From positions 1 through 56,652 of the forward strand of contig NZ_MDER01000066.1 in assembly GCF_001721045.1 (NCBI RefSeq): 56,652 bases of DNA. Direction: 5' to 3'. The notes under the pieces were generated by a model. That model did not search any database. It was not told the DNA's origin and was given only the letters and a program-made list of their open reading frames with translations. The translations under genes and the position numbers were made by a program. This document shows positions 44,301 to 52,444 of this stretch, one piece after another; the stretch's first letter is position 1; the number at the start of each line of letters is the position of its first letter. This DNA comes from Paenibacillus nuruki (lineage in GTDB: Bacteria > Bacillota > Bacilli > Paenibacillales > Paenibacillaceae).

Positions 44301-46139
44301 GGTGCCAAAGGCTATGATATCTATCTAGATGGTATCAAAATAGCAACAACAGATCAGGCAAGTTATGCGTTTACTGGACTGAATTCAGGTAGTGCGCATG
44401 TTGTTTCTGTTGTTCCTTTTAACGATTTTGGCACAGGAGAGGCCGCGAATGCGACGTTTATTACACTGCCTGAATCGATTAATGAGGATTTGAATGTTGA
44501 GAATATTGCTTATACCTCAGCACAAATAAAGTTTAGACCTGTAAAAGGAGCTTCTACCTATATTGCTACTATCAATGGAAAAGAATATACAAGTTCAACT
44601 TCAGTTATTGATTTAAAATATCTAAAAGCTGGTGAGATCTATTCAATACAGGTATATGCTGTTAATGAAAGTGGAAAGTCTGCTGTAAAATCTCTTCAAT
44701 TTCAGACAATACCGCTCGCTCCTGAATCGGGAAAAGTATATGCAAATACTAATGATCATCTTCAATTAGCATTTTCACCTTCTGAGGGTGCTCTATACTA
44801 CCATATCTATGATACGTATGGACATTTGATCCAAACCACCACTGACTTAAGTGCAAGCTTACCTAGTCCAGGTGCTGGGGTTGTATCGTCTTTTGGGATT
44901 GCAGCTGTAGGTAAAAATGGCGAGAGCCCTGAGCGTTTATGGATAGAATATCAGGGAGCACCTATTCCATCTCAAGCCAATCAAGCGAATGTGCTGAATA
45001 TTCTAGATCTACAGTCTGATTATGCCACTATAGGTTGGGAACATTTTAAAGGAGCGGTTTCGTATCATGTGTATGATGGTGATAAGTTGCTCTACACCGT
45101 TCAAGACAATCAGATGCGCCTAGATCATCTAACAAGTAGTACAAAATATAATAACTTTGGCATTCGTGCCGTTAACACAACAGGAGTAATGGGAGACTTG
45201 TATAAGTTATCTTTCGAAACACATCCTTTTTCAGGATTTCAATTAGATACAGCAGATATCACTACATCTTCAGCCACTATACACGCACGAAATGGAAGCG
45301 ATCTAGACACATTTATTTTTGCAGACGGTAAACATGAGATGCAGCGATCATCATCACCAATGATTGAACTCAAGAATTTGTCAGATGCACATCGATACAC
45401 CATAAATGTATGGACAGAAAATTCGGCAGGCATTCCATCGGAAGTACAACGTATAACTTTTAAAACGAAAGAAAAAGCAGTAGGTAATGTGCCTTCTACT
45501 GTTTTGAATCCAGCCGTGACTATAGATCATCAGCATCTGGATAAAATAGTAGAGAATGATGCATCAGTATCTGTGCGTCCATCTGCTAGCGATAATAATC
45601 TAGTTAATAGGTTTATTGACGTGAAGTCTCGGTACTCGGAAAGTGCCATTAATGATTTAGCTGATCGTGGTATTGTAAAAGGTGACGAATTAGGTAATTT
45701 TAATCCTAGAGCAGGCATTACTAGAGCAGAATTTGTAAGTATATTGCTTCGTTCTAGCAATGAACAGCCTGACGTTTCAGCTGACTCTTTGTCAGTATCC
45801 AATCTATTTAATGATATCGACGGAAAATGGTATTCAGATGATGTAATGAAAGCAGCTCAGTTGAATTATATTGAAGGCTATCCGGATGGAACGTTTAAGC
45901 CAGATCGAGTAATCACTAGAGCAGAAGCAGCTAAAATTTTGCAAAGCTTTATGAAGTATCAGGGAGATGCTGTATATCCATTTACCGATGAAAAGAATAT
46001 TCCTTTATGGGCAAAAGTAGCGATTAATAAACTAGGAGGAGAACTTTTTATCGGTTATGAGAATGGTCAATTTAAACCTAATCGGAAGATTACAAAAGAA
46101 GAAACAGCTGTGGTGGTTTATAGATTATTGCATAAGTAA
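41364..46139 (+). CDS. SLH-anchored surface protein with fibronectin-III-like repeats
   Basis: 1591 residues; AAAGGAG 5 nt before ATG 41364. A long signal peptide ends near residue 52 (SVHA-A). The N-terminal ~370 residues are a beta-rich region of unknown function (jelly-roll-like, DSEVLYKTNFESNTFSTYYG). Bacterial Ig-like segments follow, then about eight FN3-like modules of 85-100 residues (about 690-1380), several closing with the pattern '(F/T)xTLP'. Three SLH domains end the protein: NRFIDVKSRYSESAINDLADRG, LFNDIDGKWYSDDVMKAAQLNY and PFTDEKNIPLWAKVAINKL, from about 1413. SLH domains bind pyruvylated cell-wall polymer. Likely adhesin or scaffold; no catalytic motif was seen. Expression appears attenuated in the leader. 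Confidence 0.92.
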   Translation: MVKKLKKTMDKQSIQTICSELPRLVAHRKLLQTSLSILILTSVFGPIPSVHAASVTADITSAKANTNSVSLNFSVIMPDSEVLYKTNFESNTFSTYYGSGSNQGNQSYVPTDKGTSLQITDTITNHKGNAYGYPSTSSDTSLARTSIASLQQGARLQAQYDMRSLSGSTNQSAVQFSDIRGKKGLQLTDNSGRMVRFKNTTSIVPVKPANTPQIIPVYVDGGTPDWPDEQFLTILSSANTDWHWAVAYYKYQAATQSLVLDSSNSSFWYTTIGASGMTNNGEYTFQPGDSLITFPYGDFGTGMSDIGYHPDWATYSRSLDIPADTTQFDLGKYGANLSFTSSTNGVMQVDEFKIGYAQKAIIYRNGQQIYAGYDSNYNDNSAVDTEKPNQVDSLNYTFVPSNKNVVVTWEAPIDNGSDYTYSIQGQLRDGSLGSIQDPTQVKVTSGIAGYIVTQDNNPNGTITSGSMTTSATHIAITPDVTTPFIHVAAIDKNGNIGPTQTVTLNDNSQPELNLSLASNQLNRHGNTIYVSATDPDTWITKTMLPNGNHVETGVTSYNVTENGDYTFTTYDWIGNPSSKTITVANIDKEGPVISFTPDGSEWQAKQVDVHILTADRSLQSVRYLVNQQSTRPDINEQWIEGIENFSLTLPAEKQGIWYVHVLAIDSAGNESYGRSKEIKIKALPEKLAHDDIQLSSSSSGSIQGILPSRVDESYEVINQQTGNILNIPAGSNSFTDTNLTPGTSYTYIITPINVSGRGESVSYSYTTIPAAARVEGAYPLSETSMRVQLESIPSATHYLYELADKNGTVISKGIMNTSRVFEQLAPNNNYTLSIHAVNESGQSLESRYTFLTLPSLAGLHVLGVGTHFAQLSWDNVTGDVYYDVERDDKHIVTVTEETYTTVTDSTYNEYHVAYLDSNVLFTDHNLISGTSYNYSIAVTNTSGQSDFRNISLWTLPVATELIKKNIAIDSATYVWRDVRGAKGYDIYLDGIKIATTDQASYAFTGLNSGSAHVVSVVPFNDFGTGEAANATFITLPESINEDLNVENIAYTSAQIKFRPVKGASTYIATINGKEYTSSTSVIDLKYLKAGEIYSIQVYAVNESGKSAVKSLQFQTIPLAPESGKVYANTNDHLQLAFSPSEGALYYHIYDTYGHLIQTTTDLSASLPSPGAGVVSSFGIAAVGKNGESPERLWIEYQGAPIPSQANQANVLNILDLQSDYATIGWEHFKGAVSYHVYDGDKLLYTVQDNQMRLDHLTSSTKYNNFGIRAVNTTGVMGDLYKLSFETHPFSGFQLDTADITTSSATIHARNGSDLDTFIFADGKHEMQRSSSPMIELKNLSDAHRYTINVWTENSAGIPSEVQRITFKTKEKAVGNVPSTVLNPAVTIDHQHLDKIVENDASVSVRPSASDNNLVNRFIDVKSRYSESAINDLADRGIVKGDELGNFNPRAGITRAEFVSILLRSSNEQPDVSADSLSVSNLFNDIDGKWYSDDVMKAAQLNYIEGYPDGTFKPDRVITRAEAAKILQSFMKYQGDAVYPFTDEKNIPLWAKVAINKLGGELFIGYENGQFKPNRKITKEETAVVVYRLLHK

Positions 46140-46155
46140 TAACATGAATAAATAG

Positions 46156-46190
46156 TAGGTGTTGCACATTATAGGTAGCACCTGCTTTTC
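46156..46190 (+). terminator. Terminator after SLH gene
   Basis: AGGTGTTGC pairs with GTAGCACCT (two wobble pairs), then TGCTTTTCTTC. Confidence 0.6.
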
Positions 46191-46207
46191 TTCACACATT
46201 GAGTATC

Positions 46208-46240
46208 AAGGCTTTTAAAGTCTTGGTGCTTTTTTTATTT
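46208..46240 (+). terminator. Second hairpin with T-run
   Basis: CAAGGCTTT and AAAGTCTTG, then GTGCTTTTTTT. The rest of the gap up to 46608 shows only an unsupported 72-codon frame. Confidence 0.6.
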
Positions 46241-46608
46241 ATTTACAAAATGATCTGCAATCCGAAAGAAGCAGACTGGTGGATGATAGATCATACAATA
46301 GAGTGTAGGAAAATCCCAACAGGATTCTGGGTAGGTTTATGCCATCTAAATCTAAACATTCCTAACGAATATGTTTTTGGCAAAGCTGGATTACTATTAA
46401 CTATTGCGAATAAATAAGAAATTACAATAATAGATTTGAGAATAATATTTATATTTTAGAATTTTATTCCATATTGACTATTTTATTGATGATAAATATA
46501 CTCTTTATAAACCATCTTGTTAATCTGTTGTTATTTGCTTTAACTCTATTTTTCCAAATAAAATAAAGTCGCATTCTAAATACGAATTCACCTAAGGGGA
46601 AAATAACT

Positions 46609-46794
46609 ATGTTGCATATTACCGAATCGTATATTATTAAAACCTATCATACAGATACAAATCGATACATACTGAATGATTTTAAAGTTTGGATAATAGA
46701 GATATCTTCTTACTTAGCTGTTTTAGTATGGTCTCAGCTCCAATCCAAGCTATTATGGAGCCAATTTTCAAAGTCTGGTCGTGATTCTCTATGA
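46609..46794 (+). CDS. Small ORF overlapping the CPBP gene
   Basis: 61 codons from ATG 46609 with AAGGGGA 8 nt upstream, a good ribosome site. One moderately hydrophobic stretch (WIIEISSYLAVLVW). Its stop TGA overlaps the ATG at 46791 (ATGA), the usual sign of translational coupling. It could be a leader peptide, a real small membrane protein or the frameshifted N-terminus of the next gene. No family recognised. Confidence 0.3.
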   Translation: MLHITESYIIKTYHTDTNRYILNDFKVWIIEISSYLAVLVWSQLQSKLLWSQFSKSGRDSL

Positions 46795-47429
46795 CTTCAA
46801 GTAACGATAGGGTAAATATGAATAGTATTAGAGAGTTGCCTATTTCCAATATTCGTGTTCTTATAGGTGCTCTATTTCTTATTGCGGGTTTTAGTAGCTT
46901 AATGTTTATTTCATGGGCGTGGTGGGGACTGTTTTTGGGTGGAATTCTAGCGTGGATCACTGTTTTCGGAAAAGATAGCAAAAAAGCATTTGTAGCTCCT
47001 CGTGCATTATGGTTGATCCCGATAGGTGCAGTAAGTTATTTGATTTTGGGAATGCTTACTGGATTATTGTCTGTACAACTTGGTTTTGAATGGAGTGCTA
47101 ATCCAGCATCAGGTCATTTGGGTCAACTGGCTTTGATGATTCCATTTATGCTGCTGGGGGAAGAATTGCTGGGAATAGGGATATTAGAAGCTGCGAGAAA
47201 TAAAGGGCTCTCATTAGTTAGCAGTACGTTATGGAGTGCGTTGATTTTTGCATTTCTTCATATTCCGTCTTATTGGGATGGCTCTTTCTTTTCAACATTA
47301 GTACACGTTATTTTGTTACAGGGTGTAGCACGAATTATTTTTAACTTTGTGTATATAAAAACTGGAAAAAGTATTTGGGGATCATGGTTAACCCATATGC
47401 TCGTTGATTTTTTTGCCTTATCATTTTAA
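46791..47429 (+). CDS. CPBP/Abi-family membrane protein with altered first motif
   Basis: 212 residues from ATG 46791, or 204 from ATG 46815 which has AGGG close by. Five to six membrane segments. CPBP (CAAX protease and bacteriocin-processing) motifs: EELLGIGIL where EExxxR is usual, so the Arg is missing. Motif 2 is FAFLHIP (F-x-x-H) and motif 3 is HMLVDFFA. Family members process proteins in the membrane or give immunity to bacteriocins. Loss of the motif-1 Arg may mean altered or no protease activity. Confidence 0.75.
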   Translation: MTSSNDRVNMNSIRELPISNIRVLIGALFLIAGFSSLMFISWAWWGLFLGGILAWITVFGKDSKKAFVAPRALWLIPIGAVSYLILGMLTGLLSVQLGFEWSANPASGHLGQLALMIPFMLLGEELLGIGILEAARNKGLSLVSSTLWSALIFAFLHIPSYWDGSFFSTLVHVILLQGVARIIFNFVYIKTGKSIWGSWLTHMLVDFFALSF

Positions 47430-47441
47430 GGGGGAAAGTTA

Positions 47442-47510
47442 ATGAAGCTTACCCAAGGAAAATGGATATACAAAGACCAAATGTATTTTTTCCTGATACA
47501 TCAGCAATAA
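47442..47510 (+). CDS. Possible 22-residue peptide
   Basis: AAGGGGGAAAGTTA before ATG 47442 is one of the strongest ribosome sites nearby. The frame encodes MKLTQGKWIYKDQMYFFLIHQQ and stops at TAA 47508-47510. One base less in the T6 run at 47475-47480 would extend the frame, so it may be a frameshifted remnant. Confidence 0.3.
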   Translation: MKLTQGKWIYKDQMYFFLIHQQ

Positions 47511-47532
47511 GAAAAAGGAACACACTGGTTAT

Positions 47533-47570
47533 ACTAAAAGAGCAATCTCTAATGAGGTTGCTCTTTTAGT
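47533..47570. terminator. Bidirectional terminator
   Basis: ACTAAAAGAGCAA and TTGCTCTTTTAGT, perfect 13-bp stem. Confidence 0.88.
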
Positions 47571-48229
47571 TATGGTTTATTTTGTCTAACCGTGTATATG
47601 CAATTTCTTCCTCCTGCTAAAATGTATTCCCCTCGTTCAATATGAACATTATTTCCTAGAACCGTTTGAAATAAATGTAACTCATTCTTGCATAATCCAG
47701 TACATACAGCAGCAGCTTCACAAATCGGACAATGCTTCTCAATGAATAAAAAACTACCATCATCCTGTGTCTTAACCTCAGCCATATAACCTTCGATGGT
47801 TCTTATCTCGGCTAATTTTTCCAGTTTCTCCCGAATATCTGATGTATCACCAAGATGCTGAAGATATTGTTCTTGCATATTTTTATTTCGAACATCCAGC
47901 AGTTTATCCAGCCCTTCATTGCCAAAAGCTTCTTTGATCGAATGAATAAGGCTGACGGATAAATCTGAATAGCCACTTGGGAAAAAACGGTTAGCGGCGG
48001 GAGTTAATACCCATAGCTTGGCGGGTCGGCCCATCGGACGGGATTCTTCCACATTCATAACCAATCCTTCTTCTTTGAGCGCATTCAGATGTTGACGAAT
48101 CGCCATTCCTGACAATGAAAATTGAGAGGAGAGTGCTACAACATCCATTCCTCCTTGCTCCTTTAACAGATCAATGATCCCTCTTCGAGTACGGGTGGAG
48201 ACATCCTTTTTGATTTGATTCTTGCTCAT
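47570..48229 (-). CDS. Winged-helix regulator with C-terminal Cys cluster (COG2345/SufR-like)
   Basis: 219 residues; AAAGGAGATG before ATG 48229. The N-terminal winged helix (RRGIIDLLKEQGGMDVVALSSQFSLSGMAIRQHLNALKEEGLV, with wing SRPMGRPAKLWVLT) matches the ArsR-like COG2345 group. The C-terminal part has five cysteines, HCPICEAAAVCTGLCKNE and GGRNCIYT, in a region where SufR-type proteins hold an iron-sulfur cluster; metal or redox sensing is likely but the spacing is not that of SufR itself. Divergent from the MFS/glycosyltransferase operon, with a repeated 22-bp element between. Confidence 0.82.
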   Translation of the reverse strand: MSKNQIKKDVSTRTRRGIIDLLKEQGGMDVVALSSQFSLSGMAIRQHLNALKEEGLVMNVEESRPMGRPAKLWVLTPAANRFFPSGYSDLSVSLIHSIKEAFGNEGLDKLLDVRNKNMQEQYLQHLGDTSDIREKLEKLAEIRTIEGYMAEVKTQDDGSFLFIEKHCPICEAAAVCTGLCKNELHLFQTVLGNNVHIERGEYILAGGRNCIYTVRQNKP

Positions 48230-48277
48230 GGTACATCTCCTTTTGAATCAAGTTATTCTACATGACTCACTACATTT

Positions 48278-48368
48278 TAAAGAAAAATGTTGACAAAGTC
48301 AAAGCTGAGATGTAGTTTAGACTTTGTAAAGAAAAATGTTTACTAAGTATCCGGGTACAATGTATACA
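48278..48368 (+). promoter_or_regulatory. Promoter with two 22-bp direct repeats
   Basis: The 22-bp sequences at 48278-48299 and 48327-48348, both starting TAAAGAAAAATGTT, match at 20 of 22 positions and are 49 bp apart. The second contains the -35 TTTACT (48340-48345), followed after 17 nt by TATACA (48363-48368). The repeats are probable sites for the divergent regulator. Confidence 0.6.
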
Positions 48369-48437
48369 TATCCATTTTTTTCTAGTTAAAAATCATTTGT
48401 TCACTTTACCAAATTATCTGTTATGGAGGTGTAGGAA

Positions 48438-49814
48438 ATCAATAACAATCCGATTGGCATTTTTGATAAGCAACATAGGGCATTGACGATTGGTATTATG
48501 CTAGTTCTAACAACGGTAGCTTTCGAGGGACTGGCTATTACGACAATTGCAGCGAAAATGGCACAAAGCTTACAAGGTATTCATTTATACGGTTGGATTT
48601 TCAGTGCATTTTTGTTATCTCAGCTTGTTGGGACTCTGGTTATGGGGCAGCAGGTTGATAAGCGTGGCGTTTTTACATCTATGCTTGTATCATTTAGCAT
48701 TTTTGTGCTAGGGACTGTAGTTTCGGCTGTTTCTTTTGATATGCACATGCTTATTGCAGGAAGGGCCTTTCAAGGTTTTGGGGCAGGAGCTCTGATTACC
48801 TGTGTATATACCTGTGTAACACTGCATTATTCGGATTCTCTTCGTACTCAAATTTTAGCGGCATTTTCTATGGCATTTGTCTTGCCTTCTTTAATTGGGC
48901 CTTATCTGGCAGGTCTTATTGCCTCATACATGTCATGGCGATTTGTTTTCTGGATAGTTTTGCCCTTGATTGGCTTAGCATTGAGTCTCACATTCCGTTC
49001 TTTCCGTGATCTACAGCTTCGGCAAGTGCTGACAGACTCAGTCCAAAAATCTGATTCGAAGACTCTTTATGCGATCCTACTTGCTATTGGAACAGGCTTA
49101 TTACTCACAGGACTTGGTATGATCACGGATTGGATAGGAATAGTGCTTACTTTAGGTGGATTATTCATCATGATCCCACAAATGCGAAAACTTCTTCCTA
49201 AAGGTACTTTTACAGTGAAAAAAGGATTGCCTGCTACATTGGTTTCCAGAGGATTGTATGTAGCTTGTTATTTTACAACAGAGAGTTTTGTGATCTTGGC
49301 ATTAACCGAAGTAAAGGGACTATCAGCAGATCTTGCTGGCCTTATTGTAGCAGCAGGTTCTTTGAGTTGGTCCGCCGCCGCATGGTTGCAAGCCAAGCTT
49401 GATGTACGAGATCAAGGTCGTGGTCGCAAAGCTAGAGTGATGGGAGGTATCGGGATTATGATCGCAGGAACTGTAATTGTGATCTTAGCCCTTATGTTGT
49501 CAGATGGTGGAATTATACTTATTCTGCTTTCGCAAATGATTACCGGATTCGGTGTTGGACTGGCTAACCCTACAACTGCGGTCATTGCTTTACAGCATGC
49601 GGCTCCTAGAAAAGAAGGAGAAATGTCTGCAAATCTGCAATTCGTAGATTCCTTCTATATAGGAGTAAGCATCGGAGTTGGAGGTGCTCTAATCGCTTTG
49701 TCAGAAACATTACATTGGGGCATATCGACAGGCGTAATGATAGTGCTAATCCTCCAATTACTTTGGGTCTTATTGAGTTTTTTAGCATCTTTACGAATAA
49801 CAGAAAAAAATTAG
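48438..49814 (+). CDS. MFS drug exporter, apparent ATC start
   Basis: 458 residues from ATC 48438, which is 6 nt after GGAGGTG (48425-48431). The first conventional in-frame start is TTG 48483 (443 residues), 50 nt from the ribosome site. The ATC start adds INNNPIGIFDKQHRA, the cytoplasmic lead-in usual before TM1 in this family. Fourteen-TM-like DHA2-type layout: TIGIMLVLTTVAFEGLAITT, LVMGQQVDKRGVFT (motif A), GRAFQGFGAGALIT (motif B region), FVLPSLIGPYLAGLI (motif C). Operon partner: glycosyltransferase 21 nt downstream. Confidence 0.88.
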   Translation: MNNNPIGIFDKQHRALTIGIMLVLTTVAFEGLAITTIAAKMAQSLQGIHLYGWIFSAFLLSQLVGTLVMGQQVDKRGVFTSMLVSFSIFVLGTVVSAVSFDMHMLIAGRAFQGFGAGALITCVYTCVTLHYSDSLRTQILAAFSMAFVLPSLIGPYLAGLIASYMSWRFVFWIVLPLIGLALSLTFRSFRDLQLRQVLTDSVQKSDSKTLYAILLAIGTGLLLTGLGMITDWIGIVLTLGGLFIMIPQMRKLLPKGTFTVKKGLPATLVSRGLYVACYFTTESFVILALTEVKGLSADLAGLIVAAGSLSWSAAAWLQAKLDVRDQGRGRKARVMGGIGIMIAGTVIVILALMLSDGGIILILLSQMITGFGVGLANPTTAVIALQHAAPRKEGEMSANLQFVDSFYIGVSIGVGGALIALSETLHWGISTGVMIVLILQLLWVLLSFLASLRITEKN

Positions 49815-49835
49815 AGTGATGGGGAGGTGGACACC

Positions 49836-51083
49836 ATAGCACATGTATTAGTTGTCATTACTCCGGCTGAAGGTCATGTGAATCCGTCGTTAGGATTGGT
49901 TACTCAATTGGTTGATAATGGTGAGCAAGTTGTCTATGTGTGTACAGAGGAGTATCGTTCCCGAATTGAACAGACTGGAGCTCTGTTGATTACATACCCA
50001 TTCCCACAAGATGCCTTTTCGCATGATCCAGTGTTAAAACCACAGGAGTACAAGCATCCTTATCAGTTCACTTATATGATGGTAGCGGGTATCATTCAGA
50101 GGATTATACCCGAAGTGCTTCGAGTGATCGAAAATCAAAAATTCGATTATCTGATTTTTGATTCACTGATGGGCTGGGGAGGAACTATTCTTGCTGAAAA
50201 GCTAGGAATACCTGCGGTGTGTTCGATTGCTTCCTTTGCTTTGATCAATCCATTGGGAGCCGAAGAAGGCGTGAAAGAACTGGACACAGATACGAAGGAA
50301 CTGTATGAGGCTACAATGAAGATAACGCATGCGTTAGCGCAAGAATTTCAAGTAAGCGTTCCTTGTATAGATGAGATTCCAGCACATGCAGGGGAGTTAA
50401 AACTTGTGTATACAAGTCGTTATTTTCAGCCATATGCAGAAAAAATGGATAATCGCTTTATTTTCAGCGGGCCTTCGATCATACCTCGTCAAGATGGTCA
50501 GACGTTCTCGTTTGAGCTCCTTCGCGAACGTTACCCGCAAACGGTGTATATTGCTATGGGGACTATTTTAAATAAAAACTTGGAGTTTTATCAGCTTTGC
50601 TTTGAAGCTTTTGGGGATATACCAGTAAATGTGGTGCTGTCTTCAGGAAGATACACAGATATGGAGCCATTAGCTGATCAAATTCCTTCTAATTTTATCG
50701 TCATGCCGTACATTGCACAGTTGGATATGCTACAGCATACGGATGTTTTTATCACTCATGCCGGAATGAATAGTGCGAGTGAGGCGCTTTATTACAACGT
50801 TCCGTTAGTCATGATTCCACTAACGTCGGATCAGCCGCTTGTAGCCAATCGAGTAGAGGAATTGGGTGCAGGTATTACTTTAAATAAACATAAGCTGAGT
50901 GCAGCTGATATGAGAGAGGCCTTATTAGAAGTTCTAAGCAATCCATCTTATAAACAGCAGGCTTGCATCATCGGTGAATCTTTACGTCAGGCGGGCGGTT
51001 ATAAGCGAGCCGCTGAAATGATTATGAGTCATATGGCTTCATTTCATAACAAGATCTCGAATACGAAGTTGACTAATAAATAA
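49836..51083 (+). CDS. Macrolide-type glycosyltransferase (MGT/GT1), apparent ATA start
   Basis: 415 residues from ATA 49836, placed 5 nt after GGGGAGGTGG (49821-49830); the GTG 49827 lies inside that ribosome site. ATA-GCA-CAT-GTA gives the family's usual MAHVL start. GT-B fold: acceptor side AHVLVVITPAEGHVNPSLGLV. The UGT donor signature follows: THAGMNSASEALYYNVPLVMIPLTSDQPLVANRVEELGAG (about residues 306-345). Homologues (YjiC, OleD, MgtA) transfer glucose from UDP-glucose to macrolides and flavonoids, inactivating them. With the exporter and a divergent sensor this looks like a drug-resistance operon. Confidence 0.9.
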   Translation: MAHVLVVITPAEGHVNPSLGLVTQLVDNGEQVVYVCTEEYRSRIEQTGALLITYPFPQDAFSHDPVLKPQEYKHPYQFTYMMVAGIIQRIIPEVLRVIENQKFDYLIFDSLMGWGGTILAEKLGIPAVCSIASFALINPLGAEEGVKELDTDTKELYEATMKITHALAQEFQVSVPCIDEIPAHAGELKLVYTSRYFQPYAEKMDNRFIFSGPSIIPRQDGQTFSFELLRERYPQTVYIAMGTILNKNLEFYQLCFEAFGDIPVNVVLSSGRYTDMEPLADQIPSNFIVMPYIAQLDMLQHTDVFITHAGMNSASEALYYNVPLVMIPLTSDQPLVANRVEELGAGITLNKHKLSAADMREALLEVLSNPSYKQQACIIGESLRQAGGYKRAAEMIMSHMASFHNKISNTKLTNK

Positions 51084-51172
51084 GTTGTTCGTGCATAAGG
51101 AACTTTCATTCGAAGTAAGATGTATTAGTAATCGAAAGTAGGTTTTGATCGAGTTGAATGGCTAGAACTTTG

Positions 51173-51203
51173 AGAGTTGTTCTTATGAAGAACAACTCTT
51201 TTA
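51173..51203 (+). terminator. Terminator after glycosyltransferase
   Basis: AGAGTTGTTCTT-ATG-AAGAACAACTCT, perfect 12-bp stem, then TTTTA. Confidence 0.85.
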
Positions 51204-51296
51204 TATTGCTATATAATTATGTTTATTTAGCATATTACTTAACTGAGGAATGTGAGAGGAACCGACCAGAAGAACGTCAAATAGAGAGCTTCCAAG

Positions 51297-51653
51297 CTAT
51301 GATAGGATGGTCAATGTAATGCTAAGAGTTAGAATGAATATACTATTATCTTCTGCAATTTCTTCCAGTGATGTAACGATTAATTTACCGAGACCATATT
51401 GGCGATAAGGTTTTAGGATACATATTCGATCTAATTTACCTATACCATCTTGAATAATAATTCTGCCTGTTCCGGCAGGCAGTTCATTAAAATAGCCCAA
51501 GATGTGCTCACACTGTCCATCTAAACTATCATGATCATCAAACTCAACTTCAATGGGTATATTTTGTTCTTTCACAAACACTTCTTCTCTTATTTGAAAA
51601 GCGATGTTGGGCCCCTCAATGGAGTCTATTTTTTTGATTTCATTTCTTATCAT
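51297..51653 (-). pseudogene. C-terminally truncated GNAT acetyltransferase
   Basis: 118 codons. IAFQIREEVFVKEQNIPIEVEFDDHDSLDGQCEHILGYFN and PAGTGRIIIQDGIGKLDRICILKPYRQYGLGKLIVTSLEEIAEDNSI form a good GNAT start, including the acetyl-CoA loop (R-x-x-G-x-G, here RQYGLG). Family members then continue with a strand and 'A-x-x-F-Y-x-x-x-G-F' for about 30 residues. Here the frame instead runs into a low-complexity FILTLSITLTILS and stops. No continuing frame downstream restores the motif. Probably inactive; no ribosome site stronger than AAGGATG is seen. Confidence 0.6.
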
Positions 51654-51697
51654 CCTTCCAGAAATTCATTTTGTAATTAAAAAAAATTAAATAACAA

Positions 51698-51743
51698 TTG
51701 CTTCTCACACTTGTATGCGATATATTGCATATAATAACAATTG
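51698..51743 (+). promoter_or_regulatory. Promoter and palindromic operator of the FadR-type gene
   Basis: TTGCTT (51698-51703), 17 nt, TATATT (51721-51726). TATGCGATATATTGCATA (51714-51731) is an imperfect palindrome over the -10. AATAACAATTG occurs at 51690-51700 and again at 51733-51743, framing it. Confidence 0.65.
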
Positions 51744-51761
51744 TAAAAAGGATGAAAACGC

Positions 51762-52427
51762 ATGCCAATTCCTCAAGATTTTGCCTTACCTGTCCGTATG
51801 TCTGCAAAGGAGAGAGCATTTTCTCAGATTCAGCGTTGGATTATTGATGGAACCCTGCAACCCGGTGAAAAGCTGATTGATGCGGAAATGGCTGAATCGC
51901 TTGGAGTTAGCCGGACACCGGTTCGTGAGGCATTTCAATTACTTGAAGTTCAAGGTCTCGTGTCGATGCATCCAGGCAAAGAAACAAAAGTAACGACTAT
52001 TGAGAAAAATGATATTTTTAAGATGTATTCAACGATGGCGGCTCTTCAAGCTTTAGCTGCTGAAATTGCCGCTCCAATTATTATTCCAGAACAGATCGAG
52101 AAATTAAGATCCATCAATTCGGAATTTGCAAGTTCTATTAAAAGTGGACAAGTGTATCAAGCGATGGAGGTCGATGAGCAATTTCATAATTATATTGTGG
52201 AGCTCTCAGAGAATTCTTACGTGGCTACATTTAATACATCTCTTCAAATTCACATTAGACGTTTCAAATATGTGTTTTTAAAACAACCGATTACAGCTAC
52301 ACTGGCTTCAGTCGAAGAACATGAGTTGATCATTAAAGCTTTTGAAAGTAAAAATAGTGACGATGCTCATATACTAATGAAACAAAATATTATTCGTCCG
52401 ATGCAGGAACTGTACGATATATTTTGA
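51762..52427 (+). CDS. GntR-family regulator, FadR/FCD subfamily
   Basis: 221 residues; AAAAGGATG before ATG 51762. N-terminal winged helix RAFSQIQRWIIDGTLQPGEKLIDAEMAESLGVSRTPVREAFQLLEVQGLVSMHPGK (about 18-73), C-terminal FCD helical bundle with metal/effector residues expected in VDEQFHNYIVELSEN and EEHELIIKAFESKNSDDAHILM. FCD regulators sense organic or sugar acids. Only 17 nt before ilvD, so co-transcribed with it. The palindrome over its own promoter suggests autoregulation. Confidence 0.9.
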   Translation: MPIPQDFALPVRMSAKERAFSQIQRWIIDGTLQPGEKLIDAEMAESLGVSRTPVREAFQLLEVQGLVSMHPGKETKVTTIEKNDIFKMYSTMAALQALAAEIAAPIIIPEQIEKLRSINSEFASSIKSGQVYQAMEVDEQFHNYIVELSENSYVATFNTSLQIHIRRFKYVFLKQPITATLASVEEHELIIKAFESKNSDDAHILMKQNIIRPMQELYDIF

Positions 52428-52444
52428 AATGAGGAGTAAACAAT

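Noticed and set aside
46199-46417. 72-codon frame after the SLH gene
   Set aside because: Starts with TTG inside a terminator hairpin and has no ribosome site or recognisable domain.
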